DNA of 33,136 bases. It comes from Thiotrichaceae bacterium. Lineage in GTDB: Bacteria > Pseudomonadota > Gammaproteobacteria > Beggiatoales > Beggiatoaceae. Shown here piece by piece: positions 7,242-15,947 of this stretch. The notes under the pieces were generated by a model. It worked only from the letters and a program-made list of their open reading frames with translations, was not told the origin of the DNA and searched no databases. The first letter of the stretch is position 1; each line of letters begins with the position of its first letter. The DNA is taken from positions 1 through 33,136 of the forward strand of contig JADGDF010000033.1 in NCBI GenBank assembly GCA_016745055.1, written 5' to 3'. The position numbers were made by a program, and so were the translations under genes.

Positions 7242-9251
7242 TTATTGTGCTGCCTGCAATTTAGTCGTTTTTTGTTTACTACGGCTATTTTGTTTTTCTG
7301 CTTCTGCTTGTTGTTCTCTCAAATTATTAAGGGCTTCCGTCATCTCTTCAACCCAACCTGAGAACTCACTTTGTAAAATACGCTCAGTTTGGCCAACCAA
7401 TAAATCAACATTAGACTGCTTAGCCTGTTCTGGAGTAGATAAGGCAATCCACCAACTTCGGACATTAGATAAATCAATCGCCGCTTGATTGTATTTTTGC
7501 AGTGTCATTTCAACCTGGCGATATTCCAAATAAGTGGCAGTGGCAGTCACAATGGCAGTGGTTAGCGCAATCCATAGTTCTAATCCCAGTGCTGCCAATA
7601 AAGTGCCTAAGCCGCCAATCAAGTAAATTGCCCACTGCAACATGATTAAACCTCTTTCCAACTTGCGTGTTTTGCGAAGATAATAATTCATCTGATCTTC
7701 TAAGCGGGTAAACATATATCTATCTGCAGAAAGCGTTGAAATTCCATCATCATTACGCCCTAATTTTGGAGGGATTTTACCTTTATAAGCATGTAAAGCC
7801 ATAATATTGGCTTCTGTTTGCATGAGTTGATGGCCAATAGTTTGTAGTTTCCTAGCTAACTTCACTTCAGCCGTGTCTTCAACCGTTGTTTTTTGTGAGC
7901 TATAGTCTTCTGCTCTAGTGCGGTAGCGGAATATTTCTCGTTTGACTCCCTCAGCACTGGCTCGTAGCAATATCCATTTATTGCCCGCATTAAAACGGTT
8001 CGCCGCAGCAAGTAAAATTGAGACCAAAATGGGCACACACATAATCACATAACTCAGCATATTAATCAGGCTTTCCATATAGGGTTCTAGCCAAGTTTGA
8101 AATCCTCTCCAACCTGCTTCAATCATGGATAAAAATTGATTTATATCTGTATCTGAAGTTTGCTCATCCATTTGTGATGCTTTGTTTTCAGATTGGAGCT
8201 GTTGATTTTCTGCTTCTAATTGCATTATTTTTGTTTGATCTAAATACTGAGAAAAGGTCGTTTGTAATAATGCTAAAGCGGTTCCGATAATGCCCAATAA
8301 TAAAATAAACATCTGTAAGTTTAAAAAAGAACGTTGTTGCCTTCTCGCATTGGCATCATAAGTAGAAAATTGTTGCCACGCGAGTTTTAATACATGATCA
8401 CCGCTAATTTGTCGCTCAACCAATTTTTTAAGCTCATTCACTGAGCCTTCGATAGAAAATAAGTGAATGTTTCCATCAGCGATAATTTCGGCTAACTCAG
8501 GGTCTTCAATAAAATCAGGTTGTTCGCGATGTAATTGAGCAAGTTCATCTGCTAAACGTCCACTACCTTCAACGATAATAATGGGAATACCAGAGCGTAC
8601 GTTACTTAAAATTTCTTTTCGACACAATTCACCACCATTCACGAGGACCGTGACAGTAGGTACTTTCTTTTTGGCTAAAAAAGACACAAGACCATACATA
8701 ACTTGTGTTTCCCCCCCCCATTCATCACTATCGACCATTACAAAATGTGTATGGTGTGGCTCAAGTGAAACTAAATGTGTTTTTTCTTCTGGAGATCGTC
8801 CTTTAGATTCATCTGGATAAGTAGTGAGATGATTGGGTGCAATGCCAATTAGCGTACATTCTCTGCTTTGTTCGTAAACACCTCGACCTAGTAAAGCCAT
8901 CGTGCCATCATCAGTCCCGCCACTAATCAAGGTGGAATTTAATTCTCTGGCAGCTCTGGCAATGCCTCGACTAAATAATTGCGTTAAACGAGGTTCTAAA
9001 CTGCTATCAAGTCCAGAGGCGGCACCAGAAAGGACGATTAGCGATTCAGGCAATGCTAATTGCAAGTTATTCCAAACTTCTTCAGGATTTTCATTGGGTG
9101 AAGCTTCTATGGTATAAGCCGTATTCCCATTAGGAAATTCAATAATTTTACGTGTTTCAGCAGTGTCAATCGGTAATTCGGGCGATACAGTTGTTGTCGT
9201 TGAGTCAGTTGAATTCACGGATTTTGTTCCTCTACCAAACTTTAAAAACAT
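7242..9251 (-). CDS. SLOG (TRPM-type, LSDAT)–SLATT membrane protein
   Basis: A 669-residue protein. Residues about 65–285 form a SLOG-superfamily Rossmann-like domain of the kind shared with the N-terminus of TRPM channels (LSDAT): SGAASGLDSSLEPRLTQLF, the ligand-loop motif SGGTDDGTM at 110–118, THFVMVD, and PIIIVEGSGRLADEL. Then come a membrane segment (about 313–331), a coiled coil (about 340–362), a span at about 397–417 followed by NRFNAGNKWILLRASAEGVKREIFRYRTR, and a last two-span unit (about 538–557, 560–575) ending in a helical SNVRSWWIALSTPEQ tail. The last two blocks resemble SLATT/DUF4231 modules. SLOG domains are predicted nucleotide-derivative sensors and SLATT domains predicted membrane-damaging effectors, so a sensor–effector in one chain is likely. 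It is divergent from a helical protein, 127 bases away. Role in this organism is inferred. Confidence 0.85.
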   Translation of the reverse strand: MFLKFGRGTKSVNSTDSTTTTVSPELPIDTAETRKIIEFPNGNTAYTIEASPNENPEEVWNNLQLALPESLIVLSGAASGLDSSLEPRLTQLFSRGIARAARELNSTLISGGTDDGTMALLGRGVYEQSRECTLIGIAPNHLTTYPDESKGRSPEEKTHLVSLEPHHTHFVMVDSDEWGGETQVMYGLVSFLAKKKVPTVTVLVNGGELCRKEILSNVRSGIPIIIVEGSGRLADELAQLHREQPDFIEDPELAEIIADGNIHLFSIEGSVNELKKLVERQISGDHVLKLAWQQFSTYDANARRQQRSFLNLQMFILLLGIIGTALALLQTTFSQYLDQTKIMQLEAENQQLQSENKASQMDEQTSDTDINQFLSMIEAGWRGFQTWLEPYMESLINMLSYVIMCVPILVSILLAAANRFNAGNKWILLRASAEGVKREIFRYRTRAEDYSSQKTTVEDTAEVKLARKLQTIGHQLMQTEANIMALHAYKGKIPPKLGRNDDGISTLSADRYMFTRLEDQMNYYLRKTRKLERGLIMLQWAIYLIGGLGTLLAALGLELWIALTTAIVTATATYLEYRQVEMTLQKYNQAAIDLSNVRSWWIALSTPEQAKQSNVDLLVGQTERILQSEFSGWVEEMTEALNNLREQQAEAEKQNSRSKQKTTKLQAAQ

Positions 9252-9378
9252 GATTATAACCTGAATGGTGTATAATTTTTTAAAGTGTTTTAACGAATTT
9301 TACATCAGTATTTATTGGTCACTTTGTTAAAACTATGTTTCCACCGTAGGCCCTGAATCCGCATAATGGGAGGTATAT

Positions 9379-10053
9379 ATGGTATTAAGTTTTAGTAAAC
9401 GGCCTGGGTGTTGGGAAAGACAGCTACAACGCAAATGTAATAATCCCTTATTTTTACACCAAGGTCGCAATATTACCCAACATCAGGTAGATGAGGCCAA
9501 ACGCAAAGATCAAAATGAAAATGTCCTATTTCAACACAATTTTCATAAACTACTTTCCGAAGTGGCAGCATTAAAAGCTGAAGTAGATGTTGAAGTCATT
9601 TTAGCGCTTAAATCACGTATTGATCGACTCTATGAAGAATGTGCCAGCTTGGGGGGAGACTTTTCTGAAGAGAAAGAAGGATTACGCAAATTAAATGAAT
9701 TGATTATGCAAGCCATTTGGGCCAGTGGTGGTATGAAAGACACTAAGGCACGTGAGGCGTTTGAAAAAGAAATTGAAATTAGAGCTTTGCATTTTACTTT
9801 ACTGGAATATCAGTTGGTTGCTCATATTGTCCGTCCAAAATCACCGATTGCAGAAGAAGAGATGGCCGCAACTTTGTTAAGCGAGGAAGAAATGCCTCTA
9901 CTAGCAGCAATGGCTTTTTTTAGCCGAGAACAACAAGAAAATTTGTGTCAGCAAGCAAGCCGTTTGCTAAACCAGCTCAAGAATACTGGTCATGAATTAT
10001 CAGAAACATGGAAAAAATTGGAAGCGATGAATACATTTTTAGGGCATGAATGA
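9379..10053 (+). CDS. all-helical hypothetical protein
   Basis: A 224-residue, mainly helical and highly charged protein without membrane spans or signal peptide. A basic N-terminus (FSKRPGCWERQLQRKCNNP) precedes heptad-like helices (FHKLLSEVAALKAEVDVEV, LKSRIDRLYEE, MKDTKAREAFEKEIEIRALH) and a C-terminal helical pair. GGAGG six bases before ATG is a strong ribosome site. I do not recognise the family. The position divergent from the SLOG–SLATT gene, with a 127-base shared gap, makes co-regulation or a functional pairing possible but unproven. Confidence 0.75.
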   Translation: MVLSFSKRPGCWERQLQRKCNNPLFLHQGRNITQHQVDEAKRKDQNENVLFQHNFHKLLSEVAALKAEVDVEVILALKSRIDRLYEECASLGGDFSEEKEGLRKLNELIMQAIWASGGMKDTKAREAFEKEIEIRALHFTLLEYQLVAHIVRPKSPIAEEEMAATLLSEEEMPLLAAMAFFSREQQENLCQQASRLLNQLKNTGHELSETWKKLEAMNTFLGHE

Positions 10054-10226
10054 ATATTTTTCTACCTAAAAAAAGTATTTCACGATTTTTGTTCGGTGCG
10101 ATAAAAAACTTAATCAAATTGCCAATGTATTGAGTTTTGCTATTTTCTCTTCGTCACTATAAGTTATCAATAGAGTACTACTTTAAGTTAAAGGTTGACA
10201 TGATGTGTCCTGAATATAGTTATTGA

Positions 10227-11138
10227 TTACTTAGCAAAACTGTAAAAATTTTCCTCCCCATTGGGTCTATCTTTAAAACGGCGATGTACCCATAAATATT
10301 GTTCAGGTGCAACTTTTGTCTGCATTTCAATGAGATGATTTACACAGGTGGCATCTTGGGTGGTATCCTGGGTTGGAAAATTTTCTAAGGCTGGCTGTAA
10401 AATAACGCGATAACCTTGATTATTTGGCAATCTTTGAGTAAAAAAAGGGACGACTGAAGCGCCACTCATTTTAGCAATACGGGCAGTGGCGGTATTTGTT
10501 GCGGCAGGCACCCCAAAAAATGGTGCGAATACGCTATTTTTATGGCCATAATTTTGATCAACCGCAAACCATAACAATTTATTAGTTTTTAAACTGCGTA
10601 ACATATCGCGCACTGCATCTCGAGCAATGGCTTTTTCAGCTCGCAGTTCTCGACTACGTTTCATAAAATATTCAATCAGTGGATTTTCATGTGGCCGATA
10701 CGTGGCATGAATTGGAAAATGCATGGTTAAAAAGCGCGTACCAATTTCTAAAGAAGTAAAATGGGCACTTAATAAAATTACCCCTTTTCCTTGAGCAAGG
10801 GCCGCTTGTAAATGTTCTAACCCTTCAATATGTCCTAACGTTTTTAAACGTTGATCGGGTAACCACCAAGCACTAAGCATTTCGAGTAAACCCATGCCTA
10901 AAGATTCAAAATGTTGATACAACAACTGCTGATATTCTGTGTATGATAAGTTTGGAAAGCAAAGTTTTAAATTTTTTAAAGCAATCTGTTTGCGCCGTTT
11001 AGCAAAGAAATAAACTAAGTGCCCTAGTTGCCTACCAACTGTTAAGCGCCATTGATGAGGTAATTGAATTAGGCTCCAAAATAAGCCAATACCTATCCAG
11101 AGTAACCAATAACGCGGATGTAAAAGAGAAATATTCAT
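10227..11138 (-). CDS. lpxL: lipid A biosynthesis acyltransferase (LpxL/HtrB family)
   Basis: A 303-residue inner-membrane enzyme that transfers an acyl chain from acyl-ACP onto a lipid A precursor. It has an N-terminal membrane segment (WLLWIGIGLFWSLIQL), the catalytic H(X)4E motif as HFTSLE (126–131), the conserved ATYRPHENPLIEYFMKRSR and FAVDQNYGHKNSVFAPFFGVP blocks, and a C-terminal QYLWVHRRFKDRP. Length agrees with LpxL/LpxM. The variant (LpxL, LpxM or LpxP) cannot be decided from sequence alone; the symbol is given for the family. It is divergent from the Wzt-like ATPase, 214 bases apart, both being envelope functions. Confidence 0.9.
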   Translation of the reverse strand: MNISLLHPRYWLLWIGIGLFWSLIQLPHQWRLTVGRQLGHLVYFFAKRRKQIALKNLKLCFPNLSYTEYQQLLYQHFESLGMGLLEMLSAWWLPDQRLKTLGHIEGLEHLQAALAQGKGVILLSAHFTSLEIGTRFLTMHFPIHATYRPHENPLIEYFMKRSRELRAEKAIARDAVRDMLRSLKTNKLLWFAVDQNYGHKNSVFAPFFGVPAATNTATARIAKMSGASVVPFFTQRLPNNQGYRVILQPALENFPTQDTTQDATCVNHLIEMQTKVAPEQYLWVHRRFKDRPNGEENFYSFAK

Positions 11139-11352
11139 TTTTATAGATCGTAGTTATTACAGCAATAAAAATTTTGTTCGAAAAACATTTATCAAGTGAA
11201 CGCAACAGGAAACATGTTATATTGTGTTCCTCTTAACACCTTTGTTACAATCAATATTTAATATATTCTTTGTACGTTAAAATCAGAATTTTAAAACCAC
11301 ATAATAACCTAAAATCAATTTCTGATAAATCTCACATAAAATTGTAATAACA

Positions 11353-12570
11353 ATGGACGTTATTTCCCTACAAGATGTCACCAAAGTTTACACCCACTAT
11401 GCGCATGGTGTCGACCGTTTATTAGAACTCATGACGCACCGCGCTAGGCATCAGTCATTTACCGCCCTACATCCTATTACACTGAATATTGCTCAAGGCC
11501 AAGTGGTCGGCATTGTCGGAAATAATGGCGCAGGTAAAAGTACTTTGCTTAAACTCGTTGCTAAAACATTACGTCCTGACGATGGTATTTGTGAAATTCG
11601 TGGCAGAGTGGCTGCACTATTAGAACTAGGTGCTGGCTTTCATCCTGAAATGACAGGTCATGAAAATGTTTATCTTTACAGTACCATGATGGGATTGAAG
11701 CCAGAAGAAATTGATCGGGTTTATGATGACATTGTCGCATTTTCAGGCATTGAAGATTTTATGGAACAATCAGTTAAAACTTATTCTTCAGGCATGTTTA
11801 TGCGTTTAGCATTTGCAGTGGCCACCTGTGTTGAACCAGATATATTAATTATTGACGAAGCCCTCTCTGTTGGTGATGGTGCATTTGCGCGTAAATCGTT
11901 TAAACGTATTATGGATTTTAAAGAATCGGGTAAAACGATTTTATTTTGCTCACATGCTTTATATCAAGTTGAAGCCATTTGTGACCGCGTGATTTGGTTA
12001 GATAACGGCCAAGTGAAGCAAGATGGCAATCCAGCAGAAGTCATTAGTGTTTATAATGAATTTATTGTCAGTGGTGGAGAACAAGTTAAAAAGTCTCAAC
12101 CGGCTTTGGCAGAGGTATCTACTAACATAACTTCAAAAGCAGTAGAATCAGGGACGGCTAGAATCACTGAAATTACAGTGACCGTAGATGGCGTTTTAGC
12201 GCCAGTATTAGATGCCGTGAGTTTACAAAGTGAATTATGTATTACGATGGCTTATGCCTCAGATTTGCAATTGCCTACGCCTACTTTTGGTTTATTAATC
12301 ACGGGGACCGATGGTCGTGTCATTAGCAGCGCTGGAACACGGCATGATGGTTTAAACATACAACGCCATGTGGATGGTGAAGCCAAAATGAGAGTAATGT
12401 TTACCCATTTACCTCTACTAAAAGGTGAATACTGGATTGATGTTTATTTGTTATGTGAAAACGCAATTCACGTATACGATAGCGCATTAGCCGTGGCCAC
12501 CTTAAAAGTGAAACAAAAAGGATTAGAACAAGGCATTGTCAGCTTGCCCAGACAGTGGGAACAAATTTAA
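11353..12570 (+). CDS. polysaccharide ABC transporter ATP-binding protein (Wzt-like)
   Basis: A 405-residue ATPase of the O-antigen/teichoic-acid exporter type. Walker A is GNNGAGKST (about 56–64), the signature is SSGMF (about 145–149) and Walker B is ILIIDEALSVGD. The GRVAALLELGAGFHPEMTGHENV stretch is typical of Wzt/KpsT/TagH. Residues about 255–395 form a beta-rich extension resembling the Wzt C-terminal carbohydrate-binding domain, which in characterised Wzt proteins recognises the chain-terminating cap. No Wzm-type permease or glycosyltransferase is adjacent, which is unusual because wzm normally precedes wzt directly. The ABC-2-like protein at 23970 is far away and of a different type. 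Ten bases upstream there is no strong Shine–Dalgarno. Confidence 0.9.
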   Translation: MDVISLQDVTKVYTHYAHGVDRLLELMTHRARHQSFTALHPITLNIAQGQVVGIVGNNGAGKSTLLKLVAKTLRPDDGICEIRGRVAALLELGAGFHPEMTGHENVYLYSTMMGLKPEEIDRVYDDIVAFSGIEDFMEQSVKTYSSGMFMRLAFAVATCVEPDILIIDEALSVGDGAFARKSFKRIMDFKESGKTILFCSHALYQVEAICDRVIWLDNGQVKQDGNPAEVISVYNEFIVSGGEQVKKSQPALAEVSTNITSKAVESGTARITEITVTVDGVLAPVLDAVSLQSELCITMAYASDLQLPTPTFGLLITGTDGRVISSAGTRHDGLNIQRHVDGEAKMRVMFTHLPLLKGEYWIDVYLLCENAIHVYDSALAVATLKVKQKGLEQGIVSLPRQWEQI

Positions 12571-12970
12571 GTTAGTTTGGAAACTAAGAAATTCACGTTA
12601 CGCAAAAAGAAGTGGAGTGTTACCACAAACCTCTCAAGCAAGATGCAGCATTGGAAACCTCCAAAACCAAGACTCGAACCATACAATCATTTCTTTGCAG
12701 TGCTCTATACGTACATAAGGCATGGAGTGCCTGAATATTTCTTCCAAAATGAATTAGTTTGCACTGAAGAACAAACTTTACCTCAAAGCTATTCAATAAA
12801 CTTTTAGCCAGTTACAAAATTATACTGAGTACATAACGTGGGTTGGTAATTGTGATGGGTACGCTAGATTTCTAAAAACATAAAAAGGTTATTTACATCC
12901 GATAGGAAAAATAATATGCTTATATTTATTGAATATCTAGATTAACCGTGGCATTATTAGGAAAATAAGC
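12571..12970. other. non-coding stretch after the Wzt-like gene
   Basis: No supported gene. A frame at 12577–12807 begins with TTG and is low-complexity-basic, without a ribosome site or recognisable similarity. The region contains the 16-base word shared with 20311–20326. The end carries the ribosome site (AGGAAAATAAGC) of the FRG gene. Confidence 0.5.
12593..12608 (+). repeat. 16-bp dispersed repeat, copy 1
   Basis: The word TCACGTTACGCAAAAA begins 23 bases after the stop of the Wzt-like gene. An identical copy in the same orientation begins 6 bases after the symporter gene at 20311. The surrounding sequence is not shared. Confidence 0.6.
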
Positions 12971-13813
12971 ATGAAAGAATCGTTAGAAGTGCCGATAAAA
13001 TGTTTTGAGGAACTCCATGCAAAGTTATCAGAATTTCCTTTGCACGAAGAAAATGGACGTTGGCTTTTCCGTGGCCAAAGTAACGCTGCTTGGAATTTAC
13101 GCCCCCGAGTTGGACGCCCCCCCTACGATAAACTTTTTCAGAGGAATGAAAGCTTTAATGACTTAAACCTCCTCAAAAGTTGGAAACGTTATGCAGCTCA
13201 GTACATTGATCTTAGGGATTATTCTGAATGGGATTGTCTAGCTATTGCTCAACATCACGGATTAGCCACGCGCCTATTGGATTGGACAACCAACCCCTTA
13301 GTTGCAGCTTATTTTGCCTGCCAACCTCTCCCTGCTGAAGAGATTAAGAAAGAGCACGGTTCAGAAGTAGATGTTAAGCCAGATGCAGTAATTTTGTGTT
13401 TTTTTATGCAAAACAAGGAATGTGAGGAAGAAGAATATCGTATTACCTCTGAAACCTTAAGCTCTGAAGAAAATGTACGCCAGTACATTGAAAAGAAGAT
13501 GGAAAAAGAATTAATGTTTTATCTTCCTACAATCAGAATTCCAAGGATAAAACAGCAACAAGCTGTTCTAAGTGTTCATAAGATACCAACTCAACCTATT
13601 GTTGACTCCGATGACTCAAAGAGTAACGAGTATGTATTAAAAAAAATAACTATTGATGGGTCATGCCGGATTAAATTACTTAAGGAACTATCTTTTTATG
13701 GTGTTAATACTGAAATAATGTGCGCAAATTTAGATGGGTTATCTGAACATATTAATTGGTTAGAGGAAATGAATACAAGATTACCAGGTTCCTCATTAAC
13801 TACCTTTATTTAG
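12971..13813 (+). CDS. FRG-domain protein
   Basis: A 280-residue soluble protein with the FRG domain in residues about 25–120. The eponymous motif is WLFRGQSNAAWNLRPRVG, followed by DCLAIAQHHGLATRLLDWTTNPLVAAYFA, the most conserved block of the family. The C-terminal half (VILCFFMQ, FYLPTIRIPRIKQQQAVLSVH) is the usual FRG continuation. The biochemical activity of FRG proteins is not established to my knowledge; they often occur in variable genomic regions. AGGA precedes the ATG at good spacing. The kinase gene starts 86 bases after its stop on the same strand, so an operon is likely. Confidence 0.9.
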   Translation: MKESLEVPIKCFEELHAKLSEFPLHEENGRWLFRGQSNAAWNLRPRVGRPPYDKLFQRNESFNDLNLLKSWKRYAAQYIDLRDYSEWDCLAIAQHHGLATRLLDWTTNPLVAAYFACQPLPAEEIKKEHGSEVDVKPDAVILCFFMQNKECEEEEYRITSETLSSEENVRQYIEKKMEKELMFYLPTIRIPRIKQQQAVLSVHKIPTQPIVDSDDSKSNEYVLKKITIDGSCRIKLLKELSFYGVNTEIMCANLDGLSEHINWLEEMNTRLPGSSLTTFI

Positions 13814-13899
13814 ATTTTTATGGCTTCCTGACCTTTTAAATTGGTAATGAGTGTGGGTAGAGGTGTTTATATTGAGTGAAAAAAACTTAAGGTTTGCTT

Positions 13900-15099
13900 A
13901 TGAATAGTGATAACCCATTAAATCTTGATGAGGAATTAAAAAAACATCTACATTTAACAGATATTGAAAGAAAAAATCTCAAATCTCAATTGGAAATTGT
14001 CTGTGATGCTTTAAAAGAACAAAAGCAGTATACTGTTGAGCAATTGTGGAAAGTAGGAGGAATGGCCTTTATCTTAAAAGCACAAGATAATATGGTTCGT
14101 TCAGTTGCCATTAAAGTTCCTCGCAAAGATTCAGTGAGTCAAAATGGACTAGATGAGGTAATTGAGCGTTTTAAGAGAGAAGCTCAAATTACAGCTTCCT
14201 TGGGTAACAATAGAAATGTTGTCATAGTTTATGCGCATGACACACAAATACCGTTTCTAGCAATGGAATTTGTTGAAGGTGATTCTTTGGAGTTCGTATT
14301 AGACAAAATCAGAGAGCAAAAGCATTCAAAATTTGGCTTGGAAGAAATTATGAATCTAATGCACACCTTGCTGGAAATATTACAATATGCACATATGCAT
14401 GGTGTTATACATCGCGATGTGAAACCTTCCAATATCATGTTAACCTCTGATAATATTCTGAAGTTGACAGATTGGGGCATTTCTACAGGAAATGCTTATG
14501 AAAAGATGACCAGACTTGACCAACGTTTGGGAACCATCCAATATGCTTCTCCTGAGCAATTAAGACTCTTTGATAATGATGAAATTACTGCTAAAAGTGA
14601 CATCTTTTCTGCTGGGATGATATTGTACGAATTGCTCACAGGTACTCAACCTTTTGGTTCCATCAACGATTTAGGACAATATGCTATTCGGATGTACACT
14701 CAGAACTTTGAACTACCTTCCGAAGTTAATCCAAATATCCATAAAGCTTTTGATTATATTGTAAAAAAGGCCATTAACATAAAGCCAGATGAACGGTTTA
14801 CAAGTGCTGCTGAGTTTTCTTCAGTGTTAAAGCAAGCTAATGCAAACCCAGATGAATATTTATTGAATATAAAGCTTGAACAAAATACTAAAGTAACATC
14901 TACAGAAGGTAGTAACCTTGGGGAGGTAGTTAAACCCCCAAACAACTCCAATCCTCCCAAAAATGAGGAATTACCTTTCAATCCACCTGTAGAAACTCCA
15001 ACTAAAGATGACAATTATCCACTAGTGTGGATTATAGGGCTAGTAGTCATCGTCGTTTTACTAATTATAGTTTTGTTTTCAATGCCTTCCTCCAATTGA
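13900..15099 (+). CDS. membrane-anchored Ser/Thr protein kinase
   Basis: A 399-residue Hanks-type kinase. The N-terminal 48 residues are helical and charged. The kinase domain (about 48–315) has a glycine loop KVGGMAF, ATP-binding Lys in SVAIKVP (about 72), MEFVEGDSLEFVL hinge, catalytic HRDVKPSN (171–178), DWG in place of DFG (191–193), GTIQYASPEQ activation segment and TAKSDIFSAGMILYELLTG. A Pro/Asn-rich linker leads to one C-terminal membrane span (about residues 374–393) with only a few residues beyond, so the kinase faces the cytoplasm without an external sensor domain. The ATG at 13900 with AAGG eight bases upstream is preferred over an upstream TTG. The next gene starts 14 bases after the stop, so both are co-transcribed. 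Confidence 0.92.
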   Translation: MNSDNPLNLDEELKKHLHLTDIERKNLKSQLEIVCDALKEQKQYTVEQLWKVGGMAFILKAQDNMVRSVAIKVPRKDSVSQNGLDEVIERFKREAQITASLGNNRNVVIVYAHDTQIPFLAMEFVEGDSLEFVLDKIREQKHSKFGLEEIMNLMHTLLEILQYAHMHGVIHRDVKPSNIMLTSDNILKLTDWGISTGNAYEKMTRLDQRLGTIQYASPEQLRLFDNDEITAKSDIFSAGMILYELLTGTQPFGSINDLGQYAIRMYTQNFELPSEVNPNIHKAFDYIVKKAINIKPDERFTSAAEFSSVLKQANANPDEYLLNIKLEQNTKVTSTEGSNLGEVVKPPNNSNPPKNEELPFNPPVETPTKDDNYPLVWIIGLVVIVVLLIIVLFSMPSSN

Positions 15100-15113
15100 A
15101 AAGGAAAATACTC

Positions 15114-15947
15114 ATGCTTGAAACTTCCATTGAGACAAAAAAATTTTCAGAGATTACTCCTGCCAACATAATTTTGTTGATGCTGATTATCGGATTACTG
15201 ATGTTTCTGTCATTATATTTTCTTTGGATTCAGCCAAGCAACTTATTAAGGGACGCTGAAAGATTATTAATTGATAAGGATAATAATCCCGCAACACTTC
15301 TTAAATCTGAGTCGATAAAAAAACTAGACAATATATTCTTAAAACACAGTAAGAAAACACACCAAATTTCGTCAGCCGCACGGGAAATTGAAGCTGCCCA
15401 CAATTGGCAAGTTAGTTTTGAGAGGCTGAAAAATGCAAATTCACCTGAAGAAATAAGAAATGCAAAAGCGACATTGGACGAACAGCAAGCAAAACAAGTA
15501 CGTTTTTCTGAGGATATTCAGTCAATACAAGAAGCCTTAAGAGAAGTAGATCAAGCAAATATCTTCAATATGACTCCTACAAAAGTGACAGAGATACTAT
15601 CCCATATTGAGACTGATTCTATAGCAGAAACGGAACAATCAATCATTAGTACTACAATGGAATTTGCAAGAAAAGCTTACATTGATAAAAAATGGACAAC
15701 ACCTAATAATAATAATGCTGTTTTATGGGCAGAAAAAGTATTGAAACTAAACCATAGTCATGAGGGTGCAAAAAATATGATAATTACAATCATTAGTGAT
15801 TATCTAAGTTATAAAAGCTCTTGTGATCATATGTTAGACCGGGCGGGAAATCTTATAGGCAAAGGACATGGAACTCCACAACAGAAAAGTGAGTTTAATA
15901 CTGCTCGCAAAAAATGCAATGTAAATGAGGAGGGAACTAATCCATAG
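15114..15947 (+). CDS. single-pass membrane protein downstream of the kinase
   Basis: A 277-residue protein with a short cytoplasmic N-terminus, one strong membrane span (about residues 20–44, IILLMLIIGLLMFLSLYFLW) and a helical domain of about 230 residues outside. That domain is rich in charged helices (RLKNANSPEEIRNAKATLDE, SIQEALREVDQANIF) and resembles no family I know. AAGGA precedes the start at 15114; a longer frame begins inside the kinase gene and is not used. It has two or three late cysteines (SSCDHML, KKCNVN), possibly a periplasmic disulfide. The immediate operon position suggests it is the sensor or substrate of the kinase. Its last 11 bases overlap the convergent gene. Confidence 0.8.
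   Translation: MLETSIETKKFSEITPANIILLMLIIGLLMFLSLYFLWIQPSNLLRDAERLLIDKDNNPATLLKSESIKKLDNIFLKHSKKTHQISSAAREIEAAHNWQVSFERLKNANSPEEIRNAKATLDEQQAKQVRFSEDIQSIQEALREVDQANIFNMTPTKVTEILSHIETDSIAETEQSIISTTMEFARKAYIDKKWTTPNNNNAVLWAEKVLKLNHSHEGAKNMIITIISDYLSYKSSCDHMLDRAGNLIGKGHGTPQQKSEFNTARKKCNVNEEGTNP

Noticed and set aside
12577-12807. Possible 76-residue protein after the Wzt-like gene
   Set aside because: TTG start, no ribosome site, basic low-information sequence; contains the dispersed 16-mer.
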